64,000 nucleotides of DNA. It comes from Marsupella aquatica (lineage: Eukaryota; Marchantiophyta). The notes beneath the pieces were generated by a model. That model searched no databases. It was not told the origin of the DNA and was given only the letters and a program-made list of their open reading frames with translations. The DNA is taken from NCBI GenBank assembly GCA_973895155.1, contig OZ316897.1:11904001-11968000 (forward strand). Reading direction: 5' to 3'. Position numbers and translations under genes: made by a program. This document shows, piece after piece, positions 21,979 through 33,455 of the stretch (position 1 is its first letter; every line of letters starts with the position of its first letter).

Positions 21979-24900
21979 TCACGTACAAAATCGAAATGTA
22001 GTGTGCACTATGATAGCGAACCTTTGATACAGTCTGGAATACTTTGTAGCAGTATCATAATGGATTCTCAGGTCAAACAGGCCCTGAAGTTTCCCGAAGG
22101 ATGCAGGAAAGGTGCACAAGCTGGTGCAGTAACCGAAATGGAAGTCTTCCAGAGCGGACATTTGCCCGAAAGATTCAGGTAAGCTTTCCAATTCGTCACA
22201 CCAGTTTATTTTTAAATGGTGCAGGGCCTCAAGTTGCCCGAAGGATTCAGGCAACTTCTGCAATGTGTGCCAATAACAGGATTGAAGAGTTTTCAGGGCG
22301 GAAATTTGTCGCGGAATGATTCTGACAAGTGCGCAAGCTTTTGCAGTAAATTAAATGAAGAAACTTCAAGGCAGACATTTGTTTGAAGGATTCCGGCAAG
22401 GTGCGGAAGCTGTCACTGTCGAAAAATTCAAGATGATTCAAGGCTGACAATTGCCCATTGATTCAGGCAAGCTTTCCTACAGCTCGAAATTGTCAACTGT
22501 CACCCGTTGTAAAGACTGAATCGCCCGAATGAATTTGGGAGCGTCTATATGTCAGAGTCAGACATATGCAAATACTTTGTCTGTGCGAGATGCCCAAAAG
22601 AAGGGGGAGGGTCTCTGAAGTCATACGGTTTCCAAACGACCAGACGGGTTTAGAGGCAGGGTTGAAAATGTCCTGGCCTGTACACCGGAGGAAACCACCT
22701 GTTTGGTACTGACTCACATTCCTAACTCCATCAACAACGGGAGAGTCCACCTCCAAGAACTCCACCTTCTTGAGCATAGGAAGAGCAGTGCTAGGGATAT
22801 GGATAGTCTGACCCAACCGGAAGGCATGAAGTTCCTGCACATCAGAAGCTCAACACCAGTAAGGTCTTAGCAGGTTATCCAATAGAGACCTCAGGATGGT
22901 TAAGGTGTACAAGAAAGACTCATTCCTGTAATGCACATTTGAACCAGTACAGCAAACGTCCATTGTGATTTAATACATACTTTGAGTATTCATATATTAC
23001 AGTCAGCAAAGTGACACAGATGTCAAATTACCTTTCCGTCCCGTGCACTAGTTATTTGTAGCATCTTCAACCCACCTTGCCATCTCAAACTCTGTACTTG
23101 TATTCATTACTTGGGTCCATTGCTATCCTTTGTCCCAAACTTTTCAGTTGTTCATGTACCTTGACCAAGTCGGCTTCTTCAACAGGGTAAACAAGTGACA
23201 TGTCCACCAATGTTTGCCACAGCAGCCTCGCACTCGTTGTTTCATAGGCTATCCTCCATGCTGCCTTGGCTTCTTCCGAAGCCCATGGCTCGGTGCTAAA
23301 AAAACTAGTGGCATCCCAAAACATTTGCTTCTCCTTTGGTCCAAGATCGTCATAGCCGACCCTTAGCTTTGCCCATAATCTCTCCTCAAGGTTTGCACAA
23401 CCTCTGCTTTCGCGAACTGAGAATCTGCTTCCAATCTTCAATAACTTTCTTTCCTCTGCATGTAATTTCCTAGGACTTCAAGGGTTAGAGGCAACCCGTC
23501 ACATACTTCTCAACTCCTCGAGTGGTATTTCTAGGTTCGAGAACGAATGCTTTTTTCCTTGAAGGGAAACGAATGCTTTTTTGAACAATACTTTGGCATT
23601 GTTCCAAGTAGGGACAAGGTAGACTTCAGCCAAGCTCCTCAAAAGCTCTTAATCACGAGATGTCATCCAGAACCAGCAACAGCTTCTTTTTTCGTAGCCT
23701 AGACCAGTTTCTTCGGCCGCCAACTTTCTTGCCATTATTATACATTTGGTCCCACACTGCATTTTTCAAAATATCTTCTCCCTCTGTAATGAAGTTAGCA
23801 TCTCGAACCAACCAGCTAAAGTCAAATCCTGAGCTCAAATGATTGAGCATTGTCATGGCAGTGGTAGTCTTTTCCAATGCTCCCATCCCTGCTAAACCCA
23901 CTATCCTTGCATCGTCCGACTTGCCCATTACTTCTTGCACTTTACCGTTGACACTTATACTTTCTTCGGGCAAATGTTGCAAGTTCTGTGGACGAGCCTC
24001 TTCCTGATATTCCAGCAATAGAAGATATTTAGTCAAACAAAATTGTCACTTGAGAGATCTAACTGGGGCAGTAAGGACGAAGTAGAACGCGTACTAAAAA
24101 TTAAGAACAGAACAGTGACCAACTATGAGCATCGGCACATTCTTGAAGCATGAGAAATCAGCCAGCGTACCTCCGTCTTTGCGGCAACCTTATTCAGTAG
24201 GTTCGTGAGGGCATAGAACCTCCTGTCTTCCTTACTAGGTGGCTGACATACTGAATTTTGATCTGCTACAACTATGTTAAACACCTCCCCGTCTCTTGAA
24301 GTAGCCTCAGCTGCCACAGCATCTTCAAACAGTCCCTGTGCAACAAAGATGCGCCAGGGAATTAACAAGATTGCCCCAAGATATAAGAATAAATATTCTT
24401 TTTGACCTCTTACTTTTAACGAAGGCAACAGACTTTCCTGTCATGTCAAGGAGTGCTACAATCAGTGCATCGACTCCAACTCCATATCGACTAGACAAGC
24501 AACTTACACTACAACAATGTGCTTTAGATGCCAGAAAGCTACAGGAATCCAAAATCACCAAAAACAATGTGTAAATTAATGCATTAAAGGATTACTTGTA
24601 TCATGGACATGTCACTAAATTTGAATAGGAACAATCCTCACAAACTTAGACAAGGAACAAAATTCACGAGTACCAATTGTGTAGGGAGACTTTCCCCAAG
24701 TCCATGCACTTGCACCGGATATGATCTCAGGAAGTCAGCAAACTTTAAATCCAATCGTGCTGCCTCAGTGTTTGAAACCCTGAAGTAGTTGAACAAAGGG
24801 ACACCTTCAACATCAGCAAGAGGAGAGCTCCCACGATGAGGTGTACCATAATAAAAATCTCCTCTCAAGTTGTTAAGAAAGGTGCCAAATTGCTCCTTCA

Positions 24901-25734
24901 CCCTCTGGGAGCTGTTACTAGAATACAGCTTCGCAGGTAATTCCAAGCATATCTTCTTGATGATCAAGCCCCCCAAAAATTGCCCTACTAAATTAACTTG
25001 GCAATAGGGCACTTGCCCAGTTTTCCCATCCATTAAATCGGCCATAAAGGTTTCTCCAACGCTAACATGTCCAACACCTTCATGATAAGATACAAAAAAA
25101 AATGAGCATGAGGAAAGTTCTCAACCAACCAGTCCTGAGGCCACGAAAGAGAGTCATCCGCAGATTTGCAGGTGCAAGTATGCCCATCAGAGTCGTCTGC
25201 CAATTGCAGGCCATGATAAAACAGGACCTGCATGCTGGGAGCCCCCCCTGGTCTGTGTAGGTGATGCATGCTGTCGTTCACCTGGCAAGATCACCGATCA
25301 GAAACGAAGCAAGCGTTAAGGATACTCCGAAATGTTGGGGTACATACCAAGTGATGTGGTTCGAAGTCGTCTATACTGAAAGAAAGTTTCATACATGGAC
25401 GGATCACACAAGATCACCAACAGCAGACTCCAGCTCGAAGCGGACGGCATTTTGTCTCTCAGATTACATCAAGCCAGGGTGGAGATTCCACAATGTATTT
25501 CATTACCCCATGAGCGTCTAATTTCAATGTCCCAGACGCAAATACTCCTGGAGATTCGGAAGAGCAGCCCCGACCACCCTGCATTTTGTATTTCCTTGGA
25601 AAAATGATTTGATATCCAATCAAGTAACCTAGAACAGCAGAGAAGGCAACCCAAATGGAGAAACCACCATATCCGATAAAACAACTGAGAACAGCAGAGA
25701 TGGCAGCCCAGGAAAGAGCACGAGATGCATCCAT
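21979..25734 (-). pseudogene. hydrolase-NB-ARC-LRR (HNL-type) resistance gene, degenerate
   Basis: Read from high to low coordinates. 25734 to about 25465: ATG and two hydrophobic segments. 25281-24674: SERAC1-type alpha/beta hydrolase (VLFYHGLQ, then WPQDWL, LVGQFLGGLIIK, FYYGTPHRGS), ending at a donor after PTQL. 24335-24171: hydrolase C-terminus (ATSRDGEVFNIVVADQNSVC). 24003-23655: NB-ARC with GLAGMGALEKTT and kinase-2 LLLVLDDI. About 23500-23085: GLPLTLEVLG, then LRVGYDDLGPKEKQMFWDA. 22840-21979: leucine-rich repeats such as LPESFGQMSALEDF. This order matches hydrolase-NBS-LRR proteins described from bryophytes, which are intracellular immune receptors. Lesions: frameshift in an A9/T9 run at 25094-25102; nucleophile elbow GHSxGG reads GQFLGG; catalytic His position reads Gln; P-loop GKT reads EKT; stop right after kinase-2; further frame breaks in the ARC and LRR parts. 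Domain identity is strong; loss of function is likely. Confidence 0.85.
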
Positions 25735-25739
25735 CTTGC

Positions 25740-28592
25740 TTTGATCCAAACTAGAAAGTCGCAAAGTGCGTGAGCCAGACGATCGCTTCGATAGATTGGG
25801 TCAAAAAGGACAGCAGTAACAAATCCGGAACAGATTGTCCGGGTTTTCTTTCCTAGAAACCACAAAATCGAAACCGATTCATAGATCAGACATCCAGCAT
25901 TTTCGAGTCTATCCTCATTGCCATCATTCACAAATCTTCACAATCTCGAACAGATTTTCCAGCTTCTCTTCCTTGGAAAAACACAAAATCGAATCAGGTT
26001 CCTAGACTACACCTCCGGCATTTCCGAGACCATCCTCTTTGCCATCATTCAATCAGATTTTATAAAACGGACAGCTACATTCACTTCACAGGATCTGGCT
26101 CGATTTCACTCTCTACAGAAGGGCGAAGTCTATACTCGGACCCAACACAAAGGAAATCATCAAGACACTTCGTACTGATTCTCACATAATTATGCTGACC
26201 CATTGAGAAACAGGGGCTCAAGCTCACAAGGCCGTGCTTTCAGAATCCCGCCTAAAGGTATTGTTTTAGAAAATGATGCTCCCATGGTTTGCACCCATGT
26301 ACTTCACATCTTTTACACTTCACTCATTGACATCCTTCTGGTTTCCAAATAGTTTTCAAAAGCAAAGTTTGGGCTTCAATATTACCCTGCATATACACCT
26401 TCATTGGCTCTTCTTGGGCTCTTTAGAAAATTTTTGGAAAGATCTTTCTAACCAGTCTAGTATCTCTAGTTAATGGAGAGAGTTATGAATTTACAAAGAT
26501 TATATATTTTCACTTGGTTGTTCACATTTAGCACTTCCTATTATTTTTTGAGTGGCTAGCTTTGACATTCACTATCTCCCTCCTAATGAATTTGATCAAT
26601 CAGTTAGAATTGAGAGGCATGCAAATTTGCAATGATGAATGTCTAGTTCTGTGCCACATTTCATTCAAATGTGTAACATGTACTATGAGCCTAGTGCCTG
26701 TTCACTGCATAGTTATTGTTGCCACCATATAGCATTTTGAAAATGTTGTTATAATAGCAAATCTGTGGTTACAAAATTTATTATCATTGCACAAAATGTG
26801 TGTTATTTGAATGTTATAAACATTAAAGCAAAAGTAGAGCATAGAAGGTGCAAATGGGTAGGGATAGTTGGACAACACTGCAAAGAACCCATCAAGAGCC
26901 ATTCTTGAGTATTGGTGTCATCTCATTAATTAAGTGTAGGGGGCAATTTGTGACTCAAAATCTAGATCTTGTTGACATCTACATTCCACAGAAAAAACAT
27001 CTAAAACAATGCATGTTTTCTAAGAAATCACCAAAAACAATTTTAAGGCCAGGGGGAAGGGCAAAGTAGGAGATTAGAATTTAGGGCGGGAGAGGAAGTT
27101 GTGGCTAGGGGGTGAGGACATTGACTACCACTCAATGACAAAATGCAGAATGTTGAGTGTCAGACCATTTCAAGGTAACCAAAGTTACTTTGTTTAACAG
27201 CAATGACAAAAATGCGTGGAAGCATTGGACTAAATTGTGCAGCTATTAATTGTAATGCAAAGATAAATTGTTGTGCCATAAATTTTCATGCATTTAGTAT
27301 TCTGGTCAGGGAGTTTGGAGGGGCTGAATTGTTTCAGATTACTGTCAGTAAATCCGAAAAAATACAAATAGATAGAAACATATAGCTAATGGGAACCCAT
27401 CCACAAACAATTTGCTCATATATTCCTAAGCTGACATCAACCATTACAATATCCAATCCCACCGCTCGGAGCCATGTTTCTGTACAAACTAACTTTCTTA
27501 GGCTTGATTTGGCCACCTTGTTAGCTTTTGCAAAAAAACAGAAACCATGCATTGCTTCACTTGGCCTTACAGTGAGCAATAGTGTAGAAGAGCTAGTGGG
27601 GTCCATTGAACAATTGTTTTGTATTGCATTGCATCATATTCATCCACTGGCAAAAGAGTTGCACTGAATGAACTTTCTATTGCTTTGCATCATACTGAAT
27701 GAAGCAACCTGTTTTTAGTTCCACCCCCAACATTAGTTGTGCCCCATAAGCCCCATCTGGAGACTTCAATCTAGTCTAGACCATAAGTCCTTAATATTGC
27801 AGCTTTCTATTGCACCTTCTTAGATAAATATAGTTTCAAGTCTTGTGTGCAAAAGGCTTTTGGGTATCTCAAACCTGCTCATTCCTGGAGGCTCGGGGGT
27901 CTCATTATATGGATGTCTCCCCATCACCTGCGATGTTTTTAGGCCTCGGACCCCCTAAAATGTAAAAAAAAAATTTCAACCCCTACAAAGTTAGAATATT
28001 TTTGGAATCATCTCAAACTTTGGTTATAAGGACTCTAATGTTCTTATAAGTCTCAAAATTTGATTAAAAAAACCCTATTATTTTTCTCAGAAAATTCTTA
28101 AGTCTTCCCTTTGAATCAATAAAATGACCCTATATTTAGTTGCATGTGATGTGCCATTTTTGTGGAAGTGAAACCCCCGAACCTGGAGGTTTCTTTTGAC
28201 CAAAATGTTGCAGACCGGGTTGTGGACCAAAAAGGTGACCGTCAGTAACTTGGGCAGCCAGTGCACTGTCATCCGCACCAAAATTTGCTTTGCGCAATGT
28301 GCATTGGTGCCTTTCAAGAATCGTTCACGCCCTTTGAGAATTGTCAGCGACCATTCTGAAATTGCTGGCGCACAGTTGACCCACGGGAGTGTGTTGACCC
28401 CATCTCAACCCTGAAACCCTATGGATTAAGTTGGCCTGAATGTTGTATTTTGGTCTAGGTCACAGACTTATATTTCATAGAACAGCTGACTGAAAAAAAA
28501 CAGGTATTGAACTTGCCCTATTGGGTTTCATGTCCTCTGGATTTCACTCTGGAACGCAACGTTTCAAGTCTTTGGTGTGCATTCCAGGATGA
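25740..28592. other. intergenic, 5' flank of the HNL pseudogene and AT-rich repeats
   Basis: No gene is supported. About 25800-26060 contains two diverged copies of a TCCTCATTGCCATCATTCA-type sequence and of CCTAGAAACCACAAAATCG or TTGGAAAAACACAAAATCG, a local duplication of about 125 bp. From 26240 to 28590 the sequence is low-GC with short frames only. Confidence 0.45.
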
Positions 28593-28606
28593 GATCCCAT
28601 AAATAA

Positions 28607-28897
28607 TAAACCAACTGGCTTTGGTTAGTTGGCTAGAGGATGAACCTAGGACCATGAGGTCACAGGTTCAATCCTCCCTCCACACATGAAGGGTGTGGAG
28701 GGTATGTGTGTGTGGGTGAGGTGTAGTGATGGGAATATTGATTATCTCCCTCAGCCTTGGTTGTCCACTTTGGGTTCTGGTTTAATCTTCTTTCCCTCTT
28801 GGTCTGGTACCCTTGTGATTGTCCTACATAGAAATGCATGCTCCAAAACATGACGTTAGATAGGTCCACTTTCGATTTTCAAGTGGAAAAGAAAAAA
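28607..28897 (+). mobile_element. tRNA-derived SINE with 13-bp target-site duplication
   Basis: The head resembles a tRNA: GGTTAGTTGGCTAGAGG (A-box position) and, about 30 nt later, AGGTTCAATCC (a good B box). The body is about 290 bp with a GTGTGTGGGTG tract and an A-rich 3' end. The direct repeat ATCCCATAAATAA flanks it at 28594-28606 and 28898-28910. It ends about 20 bp before the GC-rich promoter region of the V-ATPase A gene, so it could affect that promoter. Confidence 0.85.
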
Positions 28898-28929
28898 ATC
28901 CCATAAATAAATAAATAAGTGTAGACCTG

Positions 28930-29726
28930 CATCACCCAGTGGCCGCGCCCGCGATTGGCCCCGGCCACTAGGCCGCAGACCCGGGCCCCGTCCCCGTACG
29001 TGGCGATCGCCTGTGTTGGCTCCTCGGCTCTCGAGCCCCGGGCCCAAGGAACAGAGCCGCAGCGCAGTACTGTACCTGTACCTGTACTGTACTGTACTCC
29101 TCAGGATCCCCTTACTCGACGGATAGATCATGACTCCGCGCCTCTCTCCCCGACCACCTGTCCCTCGCGATCCTTGAAACCCGCTCGCTTTGTTCTCTCC
29201 TCTCCTCTCCTCTCCTCTCCTCTCTCGTCTCGTCTCGTCTCAGCGAAGCTCTCCTCTGCTCGAAGCTCCGTTGCATCTCAGCGAGCTCTCGTCGAGGTCC
29301 TCTCCTCTCCTCGCCTCTTCCCTCCCCTCCTCTCCATTACGGCGCATTCACACGGAGCTCCGCATTGTGGAGAGCTTTGATTGGGTGTTTTGGAATCGAC
29401 CTCGACTTTGCGGGATTGTGTTTGGGTGTATGTTGATTTCACACGGAGTCGGGGCATTTTGTGCGGGTCTGCAGAGGGTTTGTGGATCCAGATCGAGATC
29501 GAGATCCTGTGGGAGGTCGAGAAGGGGGGCACTCTGAGGCGGTGGTCGAGGAAGGAGGAAGGAGGAAGGCGAGACGAAAGACGAAGAGGAGGAAGGGGTT
29601 AGGGATCGGAGCGTGGATCTGTCGAGAAACGAAGGACGCAGAGGAGGGCGGGTTTAGGGATCTGATCGTCGATCGATTGATTTTTTTTGGATTGGGAATT
29701 TGGGATTGTTGTAGACAGCAGCAACC
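28930..29726 (+). promoter_or_regulatory. GC-rich promoter and leader of V-ATPase subunit A
   Basis: Composition changes sharply from AT-rich to GC-rich after the SINE. An inverted CCAAT box (GCGATTGGCC) lies near 28951. Six GTAC motifs occur between 29067 and 29097 and another near 28997; GTAC is the known core for SBP/SPL-type factors. A (CTCCT)n/(CGTCT)n pyrimidine tract at about 29192-29242 is typical of a transcribed leader. TTGGGATTGTTGTAG|ACAGCAGCAACC just before the ATG looks like a splice acceptor, so a leader intron ending at about 29714 is possible. No TATA box is evident. Start site and intron are inferred. Confidence 0.6.
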
Positions 29727-31598
29727 ATGCCGGGACTGTATGGAGATCGGCTTGTGTCGTTCGAGGACCAGGAGGATGAGGGGGATTACGGATACGTGAG
29801 GAAGGTTTCGGGGCCCGTCGTCATCGCGGAGGGCATGGGAGGAGCTGCTATGGACGAGCTTGTGCGGGTGGGAAGCGACCATCTCATTGGGGAGATCATC
29901 AGGCTGGAGGGAGATTCTGCCACGATTCAGGTCTATGAAGAGACTGCCGGGCTCATGGTCAACGATCCGGTGCTGCGAACTCGCAAGCCGCTCTCTGCGG
30001 AGCTCGGGCCCGGGATTTTGGAGAACATCTTCGACGGAATTCAGCGCCCCCTGAGGGCTATCGCCAAGAGCTGTGGCGATGTGTACATTCCTCGAGGAGT
30101 GTCTGTTCCTGCCCTGAACAGATCCAAGGCGTGGGAGTGGGCTCCCAAAAATGTGAGTGTCGGTGATGCCGTGACCGGTGGAGACCTGTACGGTATTGTT
30201 TATGAGAACTCCCTCATCGAGCATCATATTGGGCTTCCCCCTGGCGCTCTAGGTAAGGTGACCTATATTGCTCCCCCTGGTGAGTACACGATTACGGATG
30301 ATGTCCTGGAGCTGGAGTTTCAGGGGAGGAAGAAGTCTTTCACAATGTTGCAGACTTGGCCGGTGAGGACGCCTAGACCGGTTGCTGCCAAGCTTCCGGC
30401 TGATACGCCTTTGTTGACTGGGCAGAGGGTTCTGGATGCGTTGTTCCCTTCTGTGTTGGGTGGGACGTGTGCCATTCCTGGGGCCTTCGGATGTGGTAAG
30501 ACTGTGATTAGTCAGGCTCTCTCCAAGTACTCCAACTCACATGGGGTTGTCTATGTGGGTTGTGGGGAGCGAGGGAATGAGATGGCTGAAGTGCTGATGG
30601 ATTTCCCTCAGCTGACTATGACTCTACCTGATGGGCGAGAGGAGTCTGTCATGAAGAGGACCACTCTTGTTGCCAACACCTCTAACATGCCCGTGGCAGC
30701 TCGTGAGGCTTCCATTTACACTGGGATTACTCTGGCCGAGTACTTCCGAGATATGGGCTACAATGTGAGCATGATGGCTGATTCAACGTCTCGATGGGCC
30801 GAGGCTCTTCGTGAGATTTCTGGTCGGTTGGCTGAGATGCCTGCAGACAGTGGATACCCAGCGTACTTGGGAGCAAGATTGGCCTCATTTTATGAACGTG
30901 CCGGAAAGGTTCAATGTCTTGGAAGCCCTAATCGCACTGGGAGTGTCACAATTGTGGGGGCTGTGTCCCCACCTGGTGGAGACTTTTCTGATCCTGTGAC
31001 TGCGGCCACACTGGGTATTGTGCAGGTGTTTTGGGGGCTTGACAAGAAGCTAGCTCAGAGGAAACATTTCCCTTCTGTGAATTGGCTTATTTCTTACTCT
31101 AAGTACACGAATGCGCTTTCCACCTTTTATGAAACCTTCGACCCGGATTTCATCAGTATCCGTACCAAGGCTCGTGAGATTCTACAGCGTGAGGATGATT
31201 TGAATGAGATCGTGCAGTTGGTGGGAAAGGAAGCTCTGGCAGAGTCAGATAAGATCACTCTCGAAGTTGCAAAGCTTCTCCGTGAAGATTATTTGGCGCA
31301 GAATGCTTTCACTCCTTATGATAAGTTCTGCCCATTCTACAAGTCGGTATGGATGATGAGGAATATAATTCATTTTGGTACTTTAGGCAATCAGGCTGTC
31401 GAGAGAGCACCTGGGTCTGAAGGGCAGAAGATTACCTACAATGTCATCAAGCAGAGATTAGGAGATATTATCTATCGGTTGGTGTCGCAGAAGTTTGAAG
31501 ATCCTGCAGAGGGGGAAGAAGTTCTGAAACGCAAATTCCAGACATTGTATGATGACATGGTAGCTACTTTCCGAAATTTAGAAGAAGAGCATAGGTAA
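29727..31598 (+). CDS. VHA-A: V-type proton ATPase catalytic subunit A
   Basis: This 623-residue open frame is uninterrupted. Subunit A is the ATP-hydrolysing subunit of the V1 sector; it drives proton pumping into the vacuole and endomembrane compartments. Visible features: N-terminal beta-barrel sequence ([17 protein letters not shown]), the A-subunit-specific non-homologous region, Walker [12 protein letters not shown] at about residues 250-260, GERGNEM, the catalytic DFPQLT region, the ATP synthase alpha/beta-type [14 protein letters not shown] signature and the C-terminal helical domain. Length equals the family norm (about 620). The ATG follows AGCAACC and starts the conserved MPGLYGDRL. 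Oddly there is no intron in the CDS, although flowering-plant orthologues have many. No poly(A) tract or target duplication marks it as a recent retrogene. Expected to be strongly and constitutively expressed. Confidence 0.97.
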   Translation: MPGLYGDRLVSFEDQEDEGDYGYVRKVSGPVVIAEGMGGAAMDELVRVGSDHLIGEIIRLEGDSATIQVYEETAGLMVNDPVLRTRKPLSAELGPGILENIFDGIQRPLRAIAKSCGDVYIPRGVSVPALNRSKAWEWAPKNVSVGDAVTGGDLYGIVYENSLIEHHIGLPPGALGKVTYIAPPGEYTITDDVLELEFQGRKKSFTMLQTWPVRTPRPVAAKLPADTPLLTGQRVLDALFPSVLGGTCAIPGAFGCGKTVISQALSKYSNSHGVVYVGCGERGNEMAEVLMDFPQLTMTLPDGREESVMKRTTLVANTSNMPVAAREASIYTGITLAEYFRDMGYNVSMMADSTSRWAEALREISGRLAEMPADSGYPAYLGARLASFYERAGKVQCLGSPNRTGSVTIVGAVSPPGGDFSDPVTAATLGIVQVFWGLDKKLAQRKHFPSVNWLISYSKYTNALSTFYETFDPDFISIRTKAREILQREDDLNEIVQLVGKEALAESDKITLEVAKLLREDYLAQNAFTPYDKFCPFYKSVWMMRNIIHFGTLGNQAVERAPGSEGQKITYNVIKQRLGDIIYRLVSQKFEDPAEGEEVLKRKFQTLYDDMVATFRNLEEEHR

Positions 31599-33170
31599 GG
31601 GGGAATCACTAGGGTTGAGTGTTTATGTGTAATTTTTGTTGAATATATGTATATTTCCTGACCTGTTAGCAGCATCCGGCTTTCACATTATAAATTGTGG
31701 AAATTCTTAGAATGAGCTGCAGACGGAGCTACGTAACTCACTTCCTCTCAGATCACTTTGAGAGAACTTAGTGATTGGAGAGGATCATGCCAGGAAATGG
31801 ACTAGGATGCTCGATATCATTTGGGACTTTGCAAGTTCATTCAGGGGCGAACGATTTCGTGCATTGTTGTTTATGCACATGAATTGGAATCCGACACAAG
31901 ATTGACCTGTTCTCTACGAGCATCAAAGTCCTTTAGGAGACTCATTCTTCTTCACCTCCTCCGTTTCAACATTTCAGTTCAAACTATGGCATTCAACTAG
32001 GGTGACAGGAGGAGACTGAAGAAAGTAGCACAATGTATGGAAAGGCAATGAACACGATATCTCACATTGAAGTTCATTACAGTTTAACGTCAAACATCTT
32101 CATGTGTGAAGAAGGCAAGCAACAAGCTCATTACTGGATTGAATGCTCTTTAGCGTTCTTTAGCCCTCGGGCAGATCGCGTCCTCAAACTACTTCAGATA
32201 TCGTGTGACTCGAGTAACAATTATTCTGCATATGAAGGAGAATAGCCCTGTTTCCCGGGAATCTCTTCCGAAAAGGTATCTAAACCGAGCACTTCATGGA
32301 ATAGGAGAGGCTAGGTACATCGAAAAGTACATTGGCGAAAGATGTGGCACTACAAGGAGGTCATTATCAAAAGACTTAACTCTAAATTTTATGAATGACT
32401 AATTAAGGAGACATGCACACCGAGACCAATTTTCAGGAGCAGACATACCTCAGAAACCCGAGTGTTTTGCGGATGGGTGGCCCTGGATCTTTGGATAACT
32501 CCTCACAGTTCGGAGGTAGAGATTGAGATGTACTTGACAACAAGCACAAGGAGAACAGCTTAGAGACGATTTCGTTTTTCGTCTATGGTGCGGTAATGAT
32601 GTCCGACAGTCCTTCGAGCGGTATTTTGCTCATGGTCTCCAACACTTGTGGCCCCTGTTGCTCCCACGAATGTCTTCCACGTGGACCAGCATTGTGTCGA
32701 TAAATTCATTCGGGCAACTACTATACTGAATGCGCTGTCTTCGCACCCCCTCTGTTCTTGTGACTTTGGGTGTTTTTCCTGCGGATTGTCTTTCCCGTGG
32801 TTTTGGAAAGTTTCTCTTCGGATTCTCTTACTTTCTATCTCTTACCGTGTGCCGGAGCCTAACACAAAATGACCTCTAGAAGGACACATGTGCAGTACAT
32901 GTTTCACCATAAAATGAGGTAAGCAGGCACCGTTAGTACCTACGAACTTTGATGCCTACGCCTCTCTAGCATAAGATTGTCCAGCTTCAAGTATCAGTGG
33001 CACTACGGCAAGCGGAGCTGCAGATTTCCTAGCACACGTCTTTGGTTAAGTTTCCCACATGACAGAAGGCGCAAAGCACCAGCCCACTGAGACTTCCCAG
33101 TGTCGACACCTATTGGGCACGTATTATAATAGTAGGGCACTTGGAGCAGAACGCAAAAGTTCTCTGGGTG
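31599..33170. other. 3' flank of VHA-A and intergenic
   Basis: The first about 100 bp (AATATATGTATATTTCC, ATTATAAATTG) are probably the 3' UTR of VHA-A. No gene is recognised in the rest. Confidence 0.45.
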
Positions 33171-33171
33171 T

Positions 33172-33455
33172 GGTCCCACAAACGAAAGTGGTTTCCAACT
33201 GTATATGCAATGGGAAAGGACCTACCACCAAAAGCAGCCCAGACCAATGAAAACCGATCAGTACCAGTGTTTCCAACTGTATATGCAATGGGAAAAGAAC
33301 TACCACCAAAAGCAAGCCTGGACCTATGAAAACCGATCAGTACCAGTCTCTGTGATCCCACAAACGAAAGTGGTTTCAAAATGGAAATGCAATGGGAGAA
33401 GAACTACTACCAAAAACAGCCCGGATCTAAGGAAAACCGATCAGTACCAGTCTCC
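33172..33455. repeat. about 85-95-bp tandem repeat, three copies
   Basis: Each unit contains TATGCAATGGGAAA(A/G)GAAC or a close variant, TACCACCAAAAGCA, a GCCC/GCCTGGA block and AAAACCGATCAGTACCAGT. The outer two units are preceded by CCCACAAACGAAAGTGGTTT. Overlapping frames on both strands derive from the repeat. Confidence 0.85.

Noticed and set aside
28955-29602. Several overlapping plus frames rich in Arg, Ser and Pro upstream of VHA-A
   Set aside because: They translate the GC-rich promoter and the (CTCCT)n leader; composition explains them.
29439-30227. 262-codon minus-strand open frame opposite V-ATPase A
   Set aside because: It is antisense to the GC-rich 5' part of the highly conserved VHA-A gene and has no domain; codon-composition shadow.
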